Assembly: GCF_009829945.1 (NCBI RefSeq)
Contig: NZ_SZZT01000004.1
Span: forward strand, 20,350-84,349
Origin: Pantoea sp. SoEX
GTDB lineage: Bacteria; Pseudomonadota; Gammaproteobacteria; Enterobacterales; Enterobacteriaceae
Length of the DNA stretch: 64,000 nucleotides
Direction: 5' to 3'
A program made the position numbers and the translations under genes. Below are positions 10,926-20,827 of the stretch, one piece after another. A model generated the notes under the pieces. That model searched no databases and was not told where the DNA came from. It saw only the letters and a list, made by a program, of their open reading frames with translations. Positions within the stretch are counted from its first letter, which is position 1, and every line of letters begins with the position of its first letter.

Positions 10926-11121
10926 GTAAGATATTTGATTAAGTTTACATTAAGTTGAAAATATTTTTATACTTTATCTATATTAAATAAATAGCTTTAT
11001 GATTTAGATAAAATATAATAATCATTATAAAATAAATATCAATATATTGTATATTTATTAAATATCAATCATACAATATAAAATATTTTTAATCTATTAA
11101 ATAATAATTGAGTAATTTACA

Positions 11122-11700
11122 ATGATGACAATTAGTGATTCTGCTATAAAATATTTTTTAAAATTACTAAATAAACAAGAAGATGGTACACAAATAAGAA
11201 TTTTTGTAAATAATCCAGGTACACCCAATGCTGATTGTACTGTCTCGTATTGTCAGAAAAATAATATTAATTATACAGATACTAAATTAAACTTTAAAAA
11301 ATTATCTGTTTATATTGATCCTATAAGTCTTCCCTATTTAAATTCAGCAGAAATTGATTTAGTAGTAGATGAATTTGGATCCCAACTTACACTAAAAGCA
11401 CCTAATGCTACTAAAAATTATAAAACATCTAAAAATACTTCAATTTATACACAAATAGAATCCTTATTAAACACACAAATTAATCCTAGATTAGCAGTAC
11501 ATGGCGGATATGTATCATTAGTGGAAATTACTGATGAAAATTACGTTATTCTAAAATTTGGGGGAGGATGTAACGGGTGCTCGATGATCAATGTTACCTT
11601 AAAAGATAGTGTAGAAAAAGAGATATTGTTAGCTTTTCCTATTTTAAAAGGAGTGATTGATAACACTGAACACCTACGTGGAAAACATTCTTATTTTTAA
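11122..11700 (+). CDS. nfuA: Fe/S biogenesis protein NfuA
   Basis: NfuA is a carrier that receives [4Fe-4S] clusters and delivers them to target enzymes. The 192-residue protein (E. coli 191) has the degenerate A-type N-terminal domain with NPGTPNADC. Its C-terminal Nfu domain has the cluster-binding Cys150 and Cys153 in FGGGCNGCSM, followed by the family end HLRGKHSYF. Two adjacent ATG codons are possible starts; I use the first. It is divergent from bioH and convergent with asd. HemW at 21762 is a likely Fe-S client in this window. Confidence 0.96.
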   Translation: MMTISDSAIKYFLKLLNKQEDGTQIRIFVNNPGTPNADCTVSYCQKNNINYTDTKLNFKKLSVYIDPISLPYLNSAEIDLVVDEFGSQLTLKAPNATKNYKTSKNTSIYTQIESLLNTQINPRLAVHGGYVSLVEITDENYVILKFGGGCNGCSMINVTLKDSVEKEILLAFPILKGVIDNTEHLRGKHSYF

Positions 11701-11905
11701 TATAATTATTAAAAATAATTAAATAACAACATTTAGTTAATATTATTTTGAAATAAGATTTTCTACAATATTATAGCAATGATCTGTCATGCCAATATTA
11801 CTTATAAAATTAATATGTAATGTTTTGTGATTATTTTGTTTTTTAAATAGTATAATTATTTGATACATAAATATAATTAAGAACAGTTATCATAGTTATC
11901 TTTTT

Positions 11906-13024
11906 TTAAATATTATTATTAACTAATAAACATAACATACGTCTTATAGGTTCAGCTGCACCCCATAATAGTTGATCTCCAACTGTAAAAGCAGAAATAT
12001 ATTTAGGACCAATATTAAGTTTTCTTAAACGACCAATTGGTGTGAATAATGTTCCAGTAACTTTAGCTGGAGATAATTCAACCATAGTTACATCAGGATC
12101 GTTAGGAATTATTTTTACCCATTGATTATGTGAATCTATTATTTCCTCAATTTGCTCTAATGGTATATTTTTATTTAATTTTATAGTAAAAGCTTGACTG
12201 TGACATCTTAATGTACCGATACGTACACATAATCCGTCAATTGGAATAATTTTTTTGCTATCCAGAATTTTGTTGGTTTCTGATTGACCTTTCCACTCTT
12301 CCTTACTTTGACCATTTATTAATTTTTTATCTATCCAAGGAATTAAACTATTTGCTAGAGGTACGCCAAAGTTATCTGTAGGTAAAGCCCCAGAGTTAAT
12401 AAAATTACTAATATTACGTTCAATATCTAAAATAATAGATGTAGGATTATTTAAATCTTTAGCTACATGGTTATAAATAGCGCCCATTTGTATTAATAAT
12501 TCTTTCATATGACGAGAACCGCTACCAGAAGCTGCTTGGTAAGTAGCAACTGACACCCAATCGATTAAATTATTGGAAAATAAGCCACCTAATGCCATTA
12601 ACATTAAACTTACAGTGCAATTACCTCCTACAAAAGTTTTAATACCGCTATTTATTCCTCTATAAATTACTTTATAATTAACTGGATCTAAAACAATAAT
12701 TGTATCTTTTTGCATACGTAATATAGAAGCAGCATCTATCCAGTATCCTTTCCAACCTAAATCTCTTAGTGTAGGATATATATGTTTAGTATATTCGCTT
12801 CCTTGACAAGTAATAATTATGTCTAAATTTTTTAAGTGTTTTATATCAAAAGCATCGTAAAGGATATCATGTTGATTACCTCCAAAATTTGGTGATAACT
12901 CTCCTTGTTGTGAAGTAGAAAAAAAAACTGAATTAATGACATCAAAATTATTTTCTTCTACCATTCTAGACATTAATACTGAACCAACCATACCACGCCA
13001 ACCAATAAAACCAACATTTTTCAT
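11906..13024 (-). CDS. asd: Aspartate-semialdehyde dehydrogenase
   Basis: Reduces aspartyl phosphate to aspartate semialdehyde, the branch point to lysine and diaminopimelate, threonine and methionine. The 372 residues compare with 367 in E. coli. N-terminal [14 protein letters not shown] is the NADP-binding loop, catalytic Cys136 lies in [10 protein letters not shown], and the active-site His lies in [13 protein letters not shown] supply for peptidoglycan alone could explain retention, and provisioning of the host is also possible. The divergent partner is yhgN, as in E. coli; a strong inverted repeat lies in the shared promoter region. Confidence 0.97.
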   Translation of the reverse strand: MKNVGFIGWRGMVGSVLMSRMVEENNFDVINSVFFSTSQQGELSPNFGGNQHDILYDAFDIKHLKNLDIIITCQGSEYTKHIYPTLRDLGWKGYWIDAASILRMQKDTIIVLDPVNYKVIYRGINSGIKTFVGGNCTVSLMLMALGGLFSNNLIDWVSVATYQAASGSGSRHMKELLIQMGAIYNHVAKDLNNPTSIILDIERNISNFINSGALPTDNFGVPLANSLIPWIDKKLINGQSKEEWKGQSETNKILDSKKIIPIDGLCVRIGTLRCHSQAFTIKLNKNIPLEQIEEIIDSHNQWVKIIPNDPDVTMVELSPAKVTGTLFTPIGRLRKLNIGPKYISAFTVGDQLLWGAAEPIRRMLCLLVNNNI

Positions 13025-13095
13025 ATTATGTCCATTTTGAATTGTTCAAATGTTTAATTTTTTTTAAAGGAAAAACTAGATGTATTAATTTTACT

Positions 13096-13128
13096 AAGCT
13101 ATGTGTAATAATTAAATACACATAGCTT
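13096..13128. promoter_or_regulatory. 12-bp perfect inverted repeat between divergent asd and yhgN
   Basis: AAGCTATGTGTA (13096-13107) and its exact complement (13117-13128) flank a 9-base loop. The element sits 72 bases upstream of asd and 88 upstream of yhgN. Both genes point away from it, so it is not the end of either gene. It could be an operator, a leader hairpin in one transcript, or a terminator left from a deleted gene. The half-site spacing does not fit a Crp site. Confidence 0.55.
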
Positions 13129-13215
13129 TTATTTAAAAGCATATGGATTATTGATAAATAATTTACAAATTAACTAATAAAAATGTATTTACATTATAAC
13201 CAAGGTATTAAATAA

Positions 13216-13809
13216 ATGAACGAGATAATTTCTGGAACGATACTATTGTTATTAATTATGGATCCATTAGGTAACTTACCTATTTTTATGTCAATTTTAA
13301 AATATATTGAACCTAAAAGAAGGAAAATAATTTTAGTCAGAGAAATGATTATTGCTTTAATCATAATGCTAATATTTTTGTTTTCAGGAGAACCAATACT
13401 AAATTTTTTAAATTTACGTACAGAATCAGTATCAATTTCTGGAGGTATTATTTTATTCTTAATAGCGATTAAAATGATTTTTCCTTCATCTGAAGATAAT
13501 AATACAGTGTTACAGGCAGGTGAAGAGCCATTTTTAGTTCCTTTAGCAATTCCATTAGTTGCCGGACCATCTTTATTAGCAACCTTAATGATGTTAGCTC
13601 ATCAATATTCTAATCAAATGCACATTATTATAATTTCAATATTAATTGCATGGGTGCTAACGTTAATTATTTTATTACTTTCAGAACTATTTCTACACAT
13701 ACTAGGAGAAAGAGGTGTTAATGCACTAGAAAGGCTTATGGGATTAGTTCTAGTTATGTTAGCAACACAAATGTTCTTAGATGGTATTAGAGTTTATCTA
13801 AAATTATAA
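13216..13809 (+). CDS. yhgN: MarC-family inner membrane protein YhgN
   Basis: A six-helix inner-membrane protein of the MarC/UPF0056 family; the substrate is not established. The length is 197 residues, identical to E. coli YhgN. The match is strong throughout: MNEIISGTILLLLIMDPLGNLPIF at the start, VSISGGIILFLIAIKMIFPS, GEEPFLVPLAIPLVAGPS and NALERLMGLVLVMLATQMFLDGIR. It is divergent from asd and convergent with rpoH. Its persistence in a strongly reduced genome points to a role under selection, possibly small-metabolite export, but this is inference. Confidence 0.93.
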   Translation: MNEIISGTILLLLIMDPLGNLPIFMSILKYIEPKRRKIILVREMIIALIIMLIFLFSGEPILNFLNLRTESVSISGGIILFLIAIKMIFPSSEDNNTVLQAGEEPFLVPLAIPLVAGPSLLATLMMLAHQYSNQMHIIIISILIAWVLTLIILLLSELFLHILGERGVNALERLMGLVLVMLATQMFLDGIRVYLKL

Positions 13810-14044
13810 TTTAATTATTTTTCATATATAGATATAAAACTTTGTATTTAAATTATTTTAAGTTATTTTTTATGATGATCTTAAAAATATTAATAATATT
13901 TTGTTTTAAATAAATTTTTTAAGGAATAATTCGGAAAATATATAATTTCTTAATGTAATTATTATATGAATATAATATAAAATGTATTGAATTTTTCTGA
14001 TAACCAGAAAAACATAAATCTATATATTATAGATATGATTATTT

Positions 14045-14902
14045 TTAAGATTCAATTGCTATTCTTAATTTTTTCATTGCATTTTTTTCTAGTTGACGCA
14101 CACGTTCTGCTGAAACACCATATTTATTAGCTAATTCTTGAAGAGTGGTTTTGTTATCTTCTTCAAGCCAACGTGTGCGTATAATATTTCTACTACGTTC
14201 ATCTAAACTTTTTAAGGCATAATTTAATTTATCAGCTGCATGTATTCCCCAATTATTTTCTTCTATCCCATTTGCAAAATCAGAAGTCTTATCTTGTAGA
14301 TAAAGTACTGGAGCCATAGATTTATCATCACTGCTTTCATCATTATTAAATAGATCAAAAGTCATATCTTGAGCAGCCATACGAGATTCCATTTCACGTA
14401 CATCTCTACTACTTACCCCTAATTCACGAGCTACCATTTCTACTTCATCTTGGTTAAACCATCCCAGATGTTTTTTTGTTTTTCTTAAATTAAAAAAAAG
14501 TTTACGTTGAGCTTTAGTAGTAGCTACTTTTACGATTCGCCAATTCCGTAATACATATTCATGAATTTCAGCTTTAATCCAATGAACAGCAAAAGAAACA
14601 AGTCTTACACCAACTTCTGGATTAAATCTTCTTACTGCTTTCATTAATCCAATATTACCTTCTTGAATTAAATCAGCTTGAGGTAATCCGTATCCAGAAT
14701 AATTACGAGCTATATGAACTACAAAACGTAAATGAGATAAGATTAATACCTTAGCTGATTCTAGATCTCCATGATAATGTAATTGTGTAGCTAAATGTTT
14801 TTCTTCTTCTGCTGACAACATAGGTAATATATTTGCAGCTCTAATATAAGATTCTAAATTACCTAATGGAGCTATAGTTAAATCTTGTGTCTGTTTTATC
14901 AT
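14045..14902 (-). CDS. rpoH: Heat-shock sigma factor sigma-32
   Basis: Directs RNA polymerase to chaperone and protease promoters. The 285-residue protein (E. coli 284) shows region 2 ([22 protein letters not shown], then [11 protein letters not shown]) and the RpoH box ([15 protein letters not shown], the chaperone/FtsH control segment). The C-terminal helix-turn-helix [20 protein letters not shown] is also present. With sigma-70 at 32637 this window encodes two sigma factors. FtsH, which degrades sigma-32, is regulated by HflKC, encoded at 45271-47439. ftsE and ftsX, its upstream neighbours in E. coli, are missing. Confidence 0.97.
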   Translation of the reverse strand: MIKQTQDLTIAPLGNLESYIRAANILPMLSAEEEKHLATQLHYHGDLESAKVLILSHLRFVVHIARNYSGYGLPQADLIQEGNIGLMKAVRRFNPEVGVRLVSFAVHWIKAEIHEYVLRNWRIVKVATTKAQRKLFFNLRKTKKHLGWFNQDEVEMVARELGVSSRDVREMESRMAAQDMTFDLFNNDESSDDKSMAPVLYLQDKTSDFANGIEENNWGIHAADKLNYALKSLDERSRNIIRTRWLEEDNKTTLQELANKYGVSAERVRQLEKNAMKKLRIAIES

Positions 14903-15280
14903 TACGACTCCTTCATGGAATTAATATAAATAATTATACATTTTAGTTAATGTAAATCTTTTCATGAGAAACAAAGAAACAATTTTTAAATACGATAATT
15001 AATTATTGTTAGTAATATTTTTGATTATTTTACAATGAGATCACGAAAACAATTAACTTATATTTATAATAATAATGATAATATACAATAAATTATAGTA
15101 GATAATAGGACTATTACTCACCATGATATATTAATTTTTACGATAAACATAAAATCTGTGGATTTAATAAATAAGATATTATATTTCAACGTAAATTCTT
15201 ATTAAGAAAAGTAATTATATTTACATATTGTAGAATTATAACATTTTAAAAAACAATATTAAATATAAATATTTAATTCT
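14903..15280. other. Spacer where ftsE and ftsX would lie
   Basis: About 380 bases of AT-rich sequence between rpoH and ftsY. The E. coli order is ftsY-ftsE-ftsX-rpoH, and the two division-associated ABC transporter genes are absent. No coding remnant is recognisable. The rpoH promoter is expected here. Confidence 0.55.
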
Positions 15281-16486
15281 TTATTTATATTTTGGAAATA
15301 TAGCATCAATAAAATCTTTAGATTTAAAAGATCTTATATCATTTAAGGTTTCTCCTGTACAAATATATCTAATAGGTACTTCTAATTGACTAGCTATGGA
15401 AAATATTACTCCACCCTTAGCTGTTCCATCCAACTTAGTAATGGTAATGCCTGTTAATTTGATGCATTCATGGAATAATTTTGCTTGAACAACTGCATTT
15501 TGTCCAGTATTAGCATCTATAGTTAACATTATTTCATGGGGAGCATGATGATCTATTTTTTTTACTACGCGAATAGTTTTTTTGAGTTCTTCCATTAATT
15601 GTGATTTATTATGCAGACGTCCTGCAGTATCTGCAATTACTATATCAATATTACGTGATTTAGCGGCTTGTATTGAATCAAAGATAACTGAAGCAGAATC
15701 TGATCCAGTAAATTGTGCAATTACCGGAATTTGATTTTGTTTTCCCCAAAATTGTAATTGTTCAACTGCAGCTACACGAAAGGTATCACCTGCAGATAGT
15801 ATAACTGACTTTCCTAATTTCTTATAATAATGCGCTAATTTACCAATAGTGGTTGTCTTTCCAACACCATTAACACCTACTACTAAAATAACAAAAGGTT
15901 TAGTTTGATTTATTTCAATTGGAATATCTACTTTAATGAGTATATTTGCTAATTCAATTTTTAATAATTTGTATAGATCTTCTACTTCTGTGATATTTTT
16001 ATTTCTTACTTGTTGTGAAAGTTTTTTAATTATTTTTTTAGTAGTTTCTATACCTATATCAGATAGTATTAATTGTTCTTCTAATTTTTCAAATATTTCA
16101 TCACTTATTAAAGTTACCTGAAATATCTTATTTAAATTTATAGTTAAGTTTTGATGTGTTTTTATTAAACTATTTTTTAAACGTGTTAGAAAATTATGTT
16201 TTTCCTTAAAATCACTTCTTTGTGTGTTTGTATCAACAAAATTATCATATTGTGATTGTAAATCATTATTAACCGAATTATTTTTCAATTTTATGTCTAT
16301 ATTATTTATAATTGATATAGAATCTTTAAGTTTTATATTGCTCTTGTCATTATTTTTGTTATCATTTTGATTACAACAATAATATTTATCTGTACTATTG
16401 CTAATATTATTTTTCTTTTCTATTATTTTATTATGTTTTTTAAATTTTAACCAAGAAAAAAAATTATTAATTTCCTTTTTTACCAT
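15281..16486 (-). CDS. ftsY: Signal recognition particle receptor FtsY
   Basis: FtsY docks the signal recognition particle with its nascent membrane protein at the SecYEG translocon. The 401-residue protein is shorter than E. coli FtsY (497). Nearly all the difference lies in the N-terminal A domain, here a short Lys/Asn-rich segment of about 95 residues. The NG domain is complete: P-loop GVNGVGKTT (204-212), DTAGRL, TKLDGTAKGG and GETLNDI. Such A-domain erosion is common in AT-rich symbionts. It is divergent from rsmD, as in E. coli. Confidence 0.97.
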   Translation of the reverse strand: MVKKEINNFFSWLKFKKHNKIIEKKNNISNSTDKYYCCNQNDNKNNDKSNIKLKDSISIINNIDIKLKNNSVNNDLQSQYDNFVDTNTQRSDFKEKHNFLTRLKNSLIKTHQNLTINLNKIFQVTLISDEIFEKLEEQLILSDIGIETTKKIIKKLSQQVRNKNITEVEDLYKLLKIELANILIKVDIPIEINQTKPFVILVVGVNGVGKTTTIGKLAHYYKKLGKSVILSAGDTFRVAAVEQLQFWGKQNQIPVIAQFTGSDSASVIFDSIQAAKSRNIDIVIADTAGRLHNKSQLMEELKKTIRVVKKIDHHAPHEIMLTIDANTGQNAVVQAKLFHECIKLTGITITKLDGTAKGGVIFSIASQLEVPIRYICTGETLNDIRSFKSKDFIDAIFPKYK

Positions 16487-16601
16487 TTTATTTTGGATCC
16501 TTCTGGATTGATGTTAACATATTTTTATCGCAAAATTAGTTAAAAACTTTGATATTTATTAAATATTATTCTTATTTACATATTACAATATAAATTAAAT
16601 T

Positions 16602-17180
16602 ATGAAAAAAAAATCTAAAAATTATCTTTCTGGATATGTGCGCATAATAGGAGGTCAATGGAAAAGACATAGATTACCAGTAATAAATATTGACGGATTA
16701 CATCCTACTACCGATCGTGTCAGAGAAACTTTATTTAATTGGCTCAGTCCTATAATTCAGAAATCTAATTGTCTTGATTGCTTTACAGGTAGTGGAGCTC
16801 TTGGATTTGAAGCTTTATCAAGATATGCACATTTTGTAACAATGCTAGAATTAAGAATTTCTGTGGTAAAACAATTGCAAAAAAACTTAAAAAAATTCAA
16901 AGTTTTTAACAGTGAAATTATACAAACAAACACTTTGTGTTGGCTAAAACAAAAAGGTAAACCATTTGATATAGTATTTATCGATCCTCCATTTAATAAT
17001 GGTCTTATAAGTGAAACTATATATTTGTTAGATAATAATGGTTGGACAAAAAATGATTCACTCGTATATATTGAAAATCACATAAATATTAAACCAGTTA
17101 CTATCCCAAATAATTGGATATTACACAATAATAAAATTGCTGGAAAAGTAAGTTATTCATTATACAAAATAAGAAAATAA
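16602..17180 (+). CDS. rsmD: 16S rRNA (guanine966-N2)-methyltransferase RsmD
   Basis: Methylates G966 of 16S rRNA in the assembled 30S head. The 192 residues compare with 198 in E. coli. The N-terminus VRIIGGQWKRHRLPV and RETLFNWL are typical. The SAM-binding loop appears as DCFTGSGALGFEAL (59-72) and the catalytic IDPPF at 127-131. Its divergent position with ftsY matches E. coli and supports the call. It ends the first synteny block; hemB follows from elsewhere in the E. coli map. Confidence 0.94.
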   Translation: MKKKSKNYLSGYVRIIGGQWKRHRLPVINIDGLHPTTDRVRETLFNWLSPIIQKSNCLDCFTGSGALGFEALSRYAHFVTMLELRISVVKQLQKNLKKFKVFNSEIIQTNTLCWLKQKGKPFDIVFIDPPFNNGLISETIYLLDNNGWTKNDSLVYIENHINIKPVTIPNNWILHNNKIAGKVSYSLYKIRK

Positions 17181-17463
17181 GATCATTATTAATATTAAGA
17201 TAAGTTTAAATATACGAGTACATTTGTTTTTTAGATACCTTATTTTATAAATATAAAAAATTAATTTTTTTAACAACAAAATGATTTTAAATAACAGATA
17301 TAACACAAATCAAAAAATCGTTTACAAAAATATTATATAATTAAATAAAACAAAAAAAGAAAATCAACCAAAATTATTTTTATTTAAAAATAAGTAAAAT
17401 GAAATTTATTTGTTATGATTTTCTTTGGTTAATTAAAATATATTGATAACATAGTTAATAATC

Positions 17464-18441
17464 ATGAAAATAATTAATTTGGCACAACGTCCAAGAAGAT
17501 TACGTGTTAATACTTTAATACGTCAAATATTCCAAGAAAGCAATATTAGTTTAAATAAATTAGCTTTTCCAATATTTGTTGAAGAAAACTTAGATTCTTA
17601 TAAAGAAATAGAAACTATGCCAGGTATAATGCGAATTCCTGAAAAAAAATTACCATATGAAATAGAACGCATAGCTAATGCAGGTATCAATACAGTATTG
17701 GTATTTGGAATTTCGCATCACAATGATTCTACAGGCAGTGATACATGGAATGAAAATGGTTTAGTATCTAGAATGATTCGTATATGTAAAAATACAGTAC
17801 CAGAAATTGTATTAATATCTGATATTTGTTTTTGTCAATACACTAATCATGGGCATTGTGGTGTAATATATAATAATGATGTTGATAATGATAAAACCTT
17901 AGGTAACATGTGTAAACAAGCAGTGGTGGCAGCAGCATCTGGTGCTGATTTTGTTGCACCTTCTGCTTCTATGGATGGCCAGGTATGTAACATAAGAAAA
18001 GCACTAGATTTGTCTGGTTTTACTCAAACTTCTATAATTTCTTATTCAACTAAATTTGCTTCCTCATTATATGGTCCTTTTCGTCATGCTGCTAATATTA
18101 ATGTTAATGAAGGTCGTAATACTTATCAAATAAATCCATTGAATCGTAGAGAAGCTATTAGAGAATCTTTAATTGATGAAACAGAAGGAGCAGATGTGTT
18201 AATGGTAAAACCGGCAGGTTTGTATCTAGATATATTACGTGATATACGAGAAAAAACACAAATACCTATAGCTGCATATCAAGTAAGTGGAGAGTACTCG
18301 ATGATAAAATTTGCTGCAAAAGCTGGAGCAATAGATGAATATAAAATGATTTTAGAAAGTTTAGGTTCAATCAAAAGAGCTGGTGCAGATATCATTTTTA
18401 GTTATTTTACTCTTGATCTAGCTGAACAAAAAATTATTTAA
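17464..18441 (+). CDS. hemB: Porphobilinogen synthase (delta-aminolevulinate dehydratase)
   Basis: Condenses two 5-aminolevulinate molecules to porphobilinogen in haem synthesis. The 325-residue protein has the zinc-site cysteines in [13 protein letters not shown] and the two active-site lysines in [14 protein letters not shown] and VLMVKPAG. It stands alone. In E. coli it maps at about 8 min, far from both neighbours, so it marks a rearrangement point. The end of the gene overlaps its own terminator hairpin. HemW, a haem-associated radical-SAM protein, is encoded at 21762. Confidence 0.97.
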   Translation: MKIINLAQRPRRLRVNTLIRQIFQESNISLNKLAFPIFVEENLDSYKEIETMPGIMRIPEKKLPYEIERIANAGINTVLVFGISHHNDSTGSDTWNENGLVSRMIRICKNTVPEIVLISDICFCQYTNHGHCGVIYNNDVDNDKTLGNMCKQAVVAAASGADFVAPSASMDGQVCNIRKALDLSGFTQTSIISYSTKFASSLYGPFRHAANINVNEGRNTYQINPLNRREAIRESLIDETEGADVLMVKPAGLYLDILRDIREKTQIPIAAYQVSGEYSMIKFAAKAGAIDEYKMILESLGSIKRAGADIIFSYFTLDLAEQKII

Positions 18442-18452
18442 TTTTTGTTCAG
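18422..18452 (+). terminator. hemB terminator overlapping the coding end
   Basis: CTGAACAAAAA (18422-18432) pairs perfectly with TTTTTGTTCAG (18442-18452) around the hemB stop codon. The A-rich left arm and T-rich right arm are arranged like an intrinsic terminator, though the loop is AT-rich. The last six or so codons of hemB form the left arm, so coding and termination share sequence. Confidence 0.6.
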
Positions 18453-18752
18453 TATCATAATCAATCTTAATATAAATATTTTTAGCTATTTAAAATTAAT
18501 TTTTCAATATCAATAATGTTTACATATAAATATATCACTGTTTACAATGTTTTTATTAATTATTAGTTTTTATTTAATCAATATAGTTAATATTACTAAA
18601 AATAAAATATGAATTATTTTACATAAAATGGTATTACTATTGACAATAAATAAAATATTATTGGTATTTTATTAATTAAAAATTTATAAAACTAAATATT
18701 AACTTATTGTAATAAACCAATTATTCGTAAATTATTCTAATAAGGTATAATA
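18453..18752. other. AT-rich spacer between hemB and gshB
   Basis: 300 bases with no open frame that resembles a gene. It joins two regions far apart in E. coli (8 min and 66 min) and should contain the gshB promoter, but I see no tRNA, repeat or mobile-element trace at the junction. Confidence 0.5.
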
Positions 18753-19697
18753 ATGGTTAAGTTAGGTGTAATAATGGATCCAATTTCTTCTATTAATATA
18801 GAAAAAGATACGACATTTGCTATGTTATTGGAAGCAAAAAAACGTTGTTATGAAATTCATTACATGGAAATAAAAGATATTTTTATGTATAAAAATTTGG
18901 CTTATGCAAATACAAGTTTACTAAATGTACAAAAAAACTATAAAAATTGGTATCAGCTTGATACAAGAAGAGATATAAAACTTTCTGATCTTGACATAAT
19001 ATTAATGCGGAAAGATCCACCATTTGATATGCAGTATATTTATACAACGTATATTTTAGAACATGCTGAAAAATTAGGTACTATTATTGTAAATAAACCA
19101 CAGAGCTTAAGAGATTGTAATGAAAAATTATATATATCATGGTTTAATGAATTTACTCCCAATACATTAGTAACTTGCGATAAAAAAAAACTAGAAAATT
19201 TTTGGATTAAATATGATGATATAATAGTAAAACCTTTAGATAATATGGGTGGTAAATCTGTTTTTCGTTTAAAAAATAAAGATTCTAATTTTTCAGTTAC
19301 TATAGAATCAATAACTGAAAACGGTAATGTTTTTTGTACAGCTCAAGAATATATTCCAGATATAAAATATGGTGATAAAAGAGTTTTGTTAGTAGACGGA
19401 GAACCTGTTCCTTATTGTTTAGTTAGAATGCCTAAAGAAGGTGAACATAGAGCTAATCTTAGTGCTGGTGGTCATGGAGAAGTAAGAACTTTAAATGCAA
19501 ATGATTTAAAAATTGCTAAAAAGATTGGTCCGATTCTAAAAAATAAAGGTTTAATTTTTGTGGGATTAGATATTATTGGTAATAAAATTACAGAAATTAA
19601 TGTAACTAGTCCTACTGGTGTTTGTCAAATAGAATCAGCATTTCCAATTTCTATCACTTCTATGTTAATGGATGCAATTGAAAAAATTTTGCGTTAA
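18753..19697 (+). CDS. gshB: Glutathione synthetase
   Basis: Joins gamma-glutamylcysteine and glycine using ATP, the last step of glutathione synthesis. The 314-residue ATP-grasp enzyme (E. coli 316) starts MVKLGVIMDPISSINIEKDTTF. It contains MRKDPPFDMQYIY, KPLDNMGGKSVFR (nucleotide loop), EGEHRANLSAGG and the metal-binding EINVTSPTG. It is followed by ruvX; the E. coli intermediate yqgE is missing. GshA must be encoded elsewhere or supplied by the host for this to be useful. Confidence 0.96.
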   Translation: MVKLGVIMDPISSINIEKDTTFAMLLEAKKRCYEIHYMEIKDIFMYKNLAYANTSLLNVQKNYKNWYQLDTRRDIKLSDLDIILMRKDPPFDMQYIYTTYILEHAEKLGTIIVNKPQSLRDCNEKLYISWFNEFTPNTLVTCDKKKLENFWIKYDDIIVKPLDNMGGKSVFRLKNKDSNFSVTIESITENGNVFCTAQEYIPDIKYGDKRVLLVDGEPVPYCLVRMPKEGEHRANLSAGGHGEVRTLNANDLKIAKKIGPILKNKGLIFVGLDIIGNKITEINVTSPTGVCQIESAFPISITSMLMDAIEKILR

Positions 19698-20078
19698 ACA
19701 TGAATATATTTAAATTATAATTTATTGTTTTGATCTATTATAGATCAACTTATTTAAAATATAATTTCTTAATTATTATGATTTCATCACATAAAACATT
19801 TTTTAAATATTTTATATATATATGATTATTTAATATATAATATTTAATATATAATACTGTTATAGCATTGTTGATTAAAATTATATGAAATTTTATATAT
19901 TTAATTTACATTTCTGATTATGCTATGATATTTATTTTAAGTAATATCAATTAATTTGTTAATTACAACGATTAGTAGCACAACGCTTCAAATATCTAGC
20001 ATAAGAATATTTAAGTAATATTATTTTAAATTTCAGATTAAAATCAAATAATATTATTACTAAAGGAAATATACAGAA
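19698..20078. other. Spacer between gshB and ruvX with a dyad and a tandem repeat
   Basis: About 380 bases where yqgE would lie in E. coli; no remnant recognised. A perfect dyad TTGATCTAT-T-ATAGATCAA at 19730-19748 lies 32 bases after gshB and may be a weak terminator or an operator-like site. A second element, a tandem duplication, is listed separately. Confidence 0.5.
19828..19855. repeat. Two perfect tandem copies of a 14-base unit
   Basis: ATTTAATATATAAT occurs twice back to back (19828-19841, 19842-19855) in the gshB-ruvX spacer. The composition is pure A/T, so slippage is the simplest origin. Confidence 0.7.
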
Positions 20079-20510
20079 ATGTCAATAAAAATTATATTAG
20101 CATTTGATTTTGGTAATAAAAATATTGGTGTTGCAATAGGACAATTGATTACTGGTATAGCAAGTCCTATGAATTCTTTAAAAGTTAAAAATGGCATACC
20201 AAACTGGGTACAAATTGAAAAATTAATAAAACAATGGAATCCTAGTATAATTATAGTCGGTCTTCCACTAAATATGGATGGTAGCGAGCAACATACTACT
20301 TCCTGTGCTAAAAATTTTGCCAATTATTTACATAATAGATTCGGCATCAGTATTTATATGCAAGATGAACGATTAAGCACTAAAGAGGCAAGATCTGAAT
20401 TGTTTGAATTTGGTGGATTCAGATCACTGAATAAAGATTCAATTGATTCAAAATCTGCTGCAATTATTTTACAAGATTGGATAAGATCCTATCTTACAGT
20501 AATAAATTAA
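20079..20510 (+). CDS. ruvX: RuvX/YqgF-family RNase H-fold nuclease
   Basis: YqgF (RuvX) is an RNase H-fold enzyme implicated in pre-16S rRNA 5'-end processing. The 143 residues compare with 138 in E. coli. Acidic catalytic residues are seen in LAFDFGNKNIGVA, in the DERLST segment and near DSKSAAIIL. The signature IIVGLPLNMDGSEQ is intact. An AAAGGAAA leader precedes the ATG used. In E. coli it follows yqgE, gone here. Part of the gshB-to-yggS block. Confidence 0.94.
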   Translation: MSIKIILAFDFGNKNIGVAIGQLITGIASPMNSLKVKNGIPNWVQIEKLIKQWNPSIIIVGLPLNMDGSEQHTTSCAKNFANYLHNRFGISIYMQDERLSTKEARSELFEFGGFRSLNKDSIDSKSAAIILQDWIRSYLTVIN

Positions 20511-20596
20511 ATAAAATATGTTTTTAATAAATTTAGTATAATAACAGTTATTTAATTTAAATTATTAAATTTACTTTTAATAATAGCAAAATTTTT

Positions 20597-20827
20597 CTAT
20601 TTAAATAAAAATTTAATCATTTCATTTTCTAATATTTTTCGATCTTCTAGATTAATTAATTTGAGTTTCTTTTCATTTATTAATATTGTTTGTTTTTTAG
20701 TCCAGTGTTCCCAAGCTTCTTGAGAAATTTCATTATAAATACGTTTACCAATTTTACCTGGATAAATTTGAAAATCCATGCCTTCAGCTTTGCGCCTTAG
20801 AAAATTACAAAAAATAATACGATTCAT
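20597..20827 (-). CDS. yggX: Fe(2+)-trafficking protein YggX
   Basis: YggX is a small protein linked to iron handling and protection of Fe-S enzymes from oxidation. I start it at the ATG giving [16 protein letters not shown], nine codons inside the longest frame. That gives 76 residues; E. coli YggX is 91. The conserved Cys7 and the blocks [14 protein letters not shown] and [11 protein letters not shown] are present. The last roughly 15 residues of the E. coli protein are missing after EMIKFLFK, a C-terminal truncation. It is divergent from trmB; mutY, adjacent in E. coli, is lost. Confidence 0.93.
   Translation of the reverse strand: MNRIIFCNFLRRKAEGMDFQIYPGKIGKRIYNEISQEAWEHWTKKQTILINEKKLKLINLEDRKILENEMIKFLFK

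Noticed and set aside
13096..13128. Crp-binding site in the asd-yhgN dyad
   Set aside because: TGTG and CACA are present, but the spacing between half-sites is far larger than the Crp consensus allows.
13992..14012. Terminator TTTTTCTG-ATAAC-CAGAAAAA between yhgN and rpoH
   Set aside because: It is a perfect 8-bp hairpin, but the T-run is in the first arm and no T-run follows, so intrinsic termination is doubtful.
17356..17426. Inverted repeat AAAGAAAATC / GATTTTCTTT upstream of hemB
   Set aside because: Ten bases of A/T-dominated sequence with a 51-base loop is close to what chance gives in such DNA.
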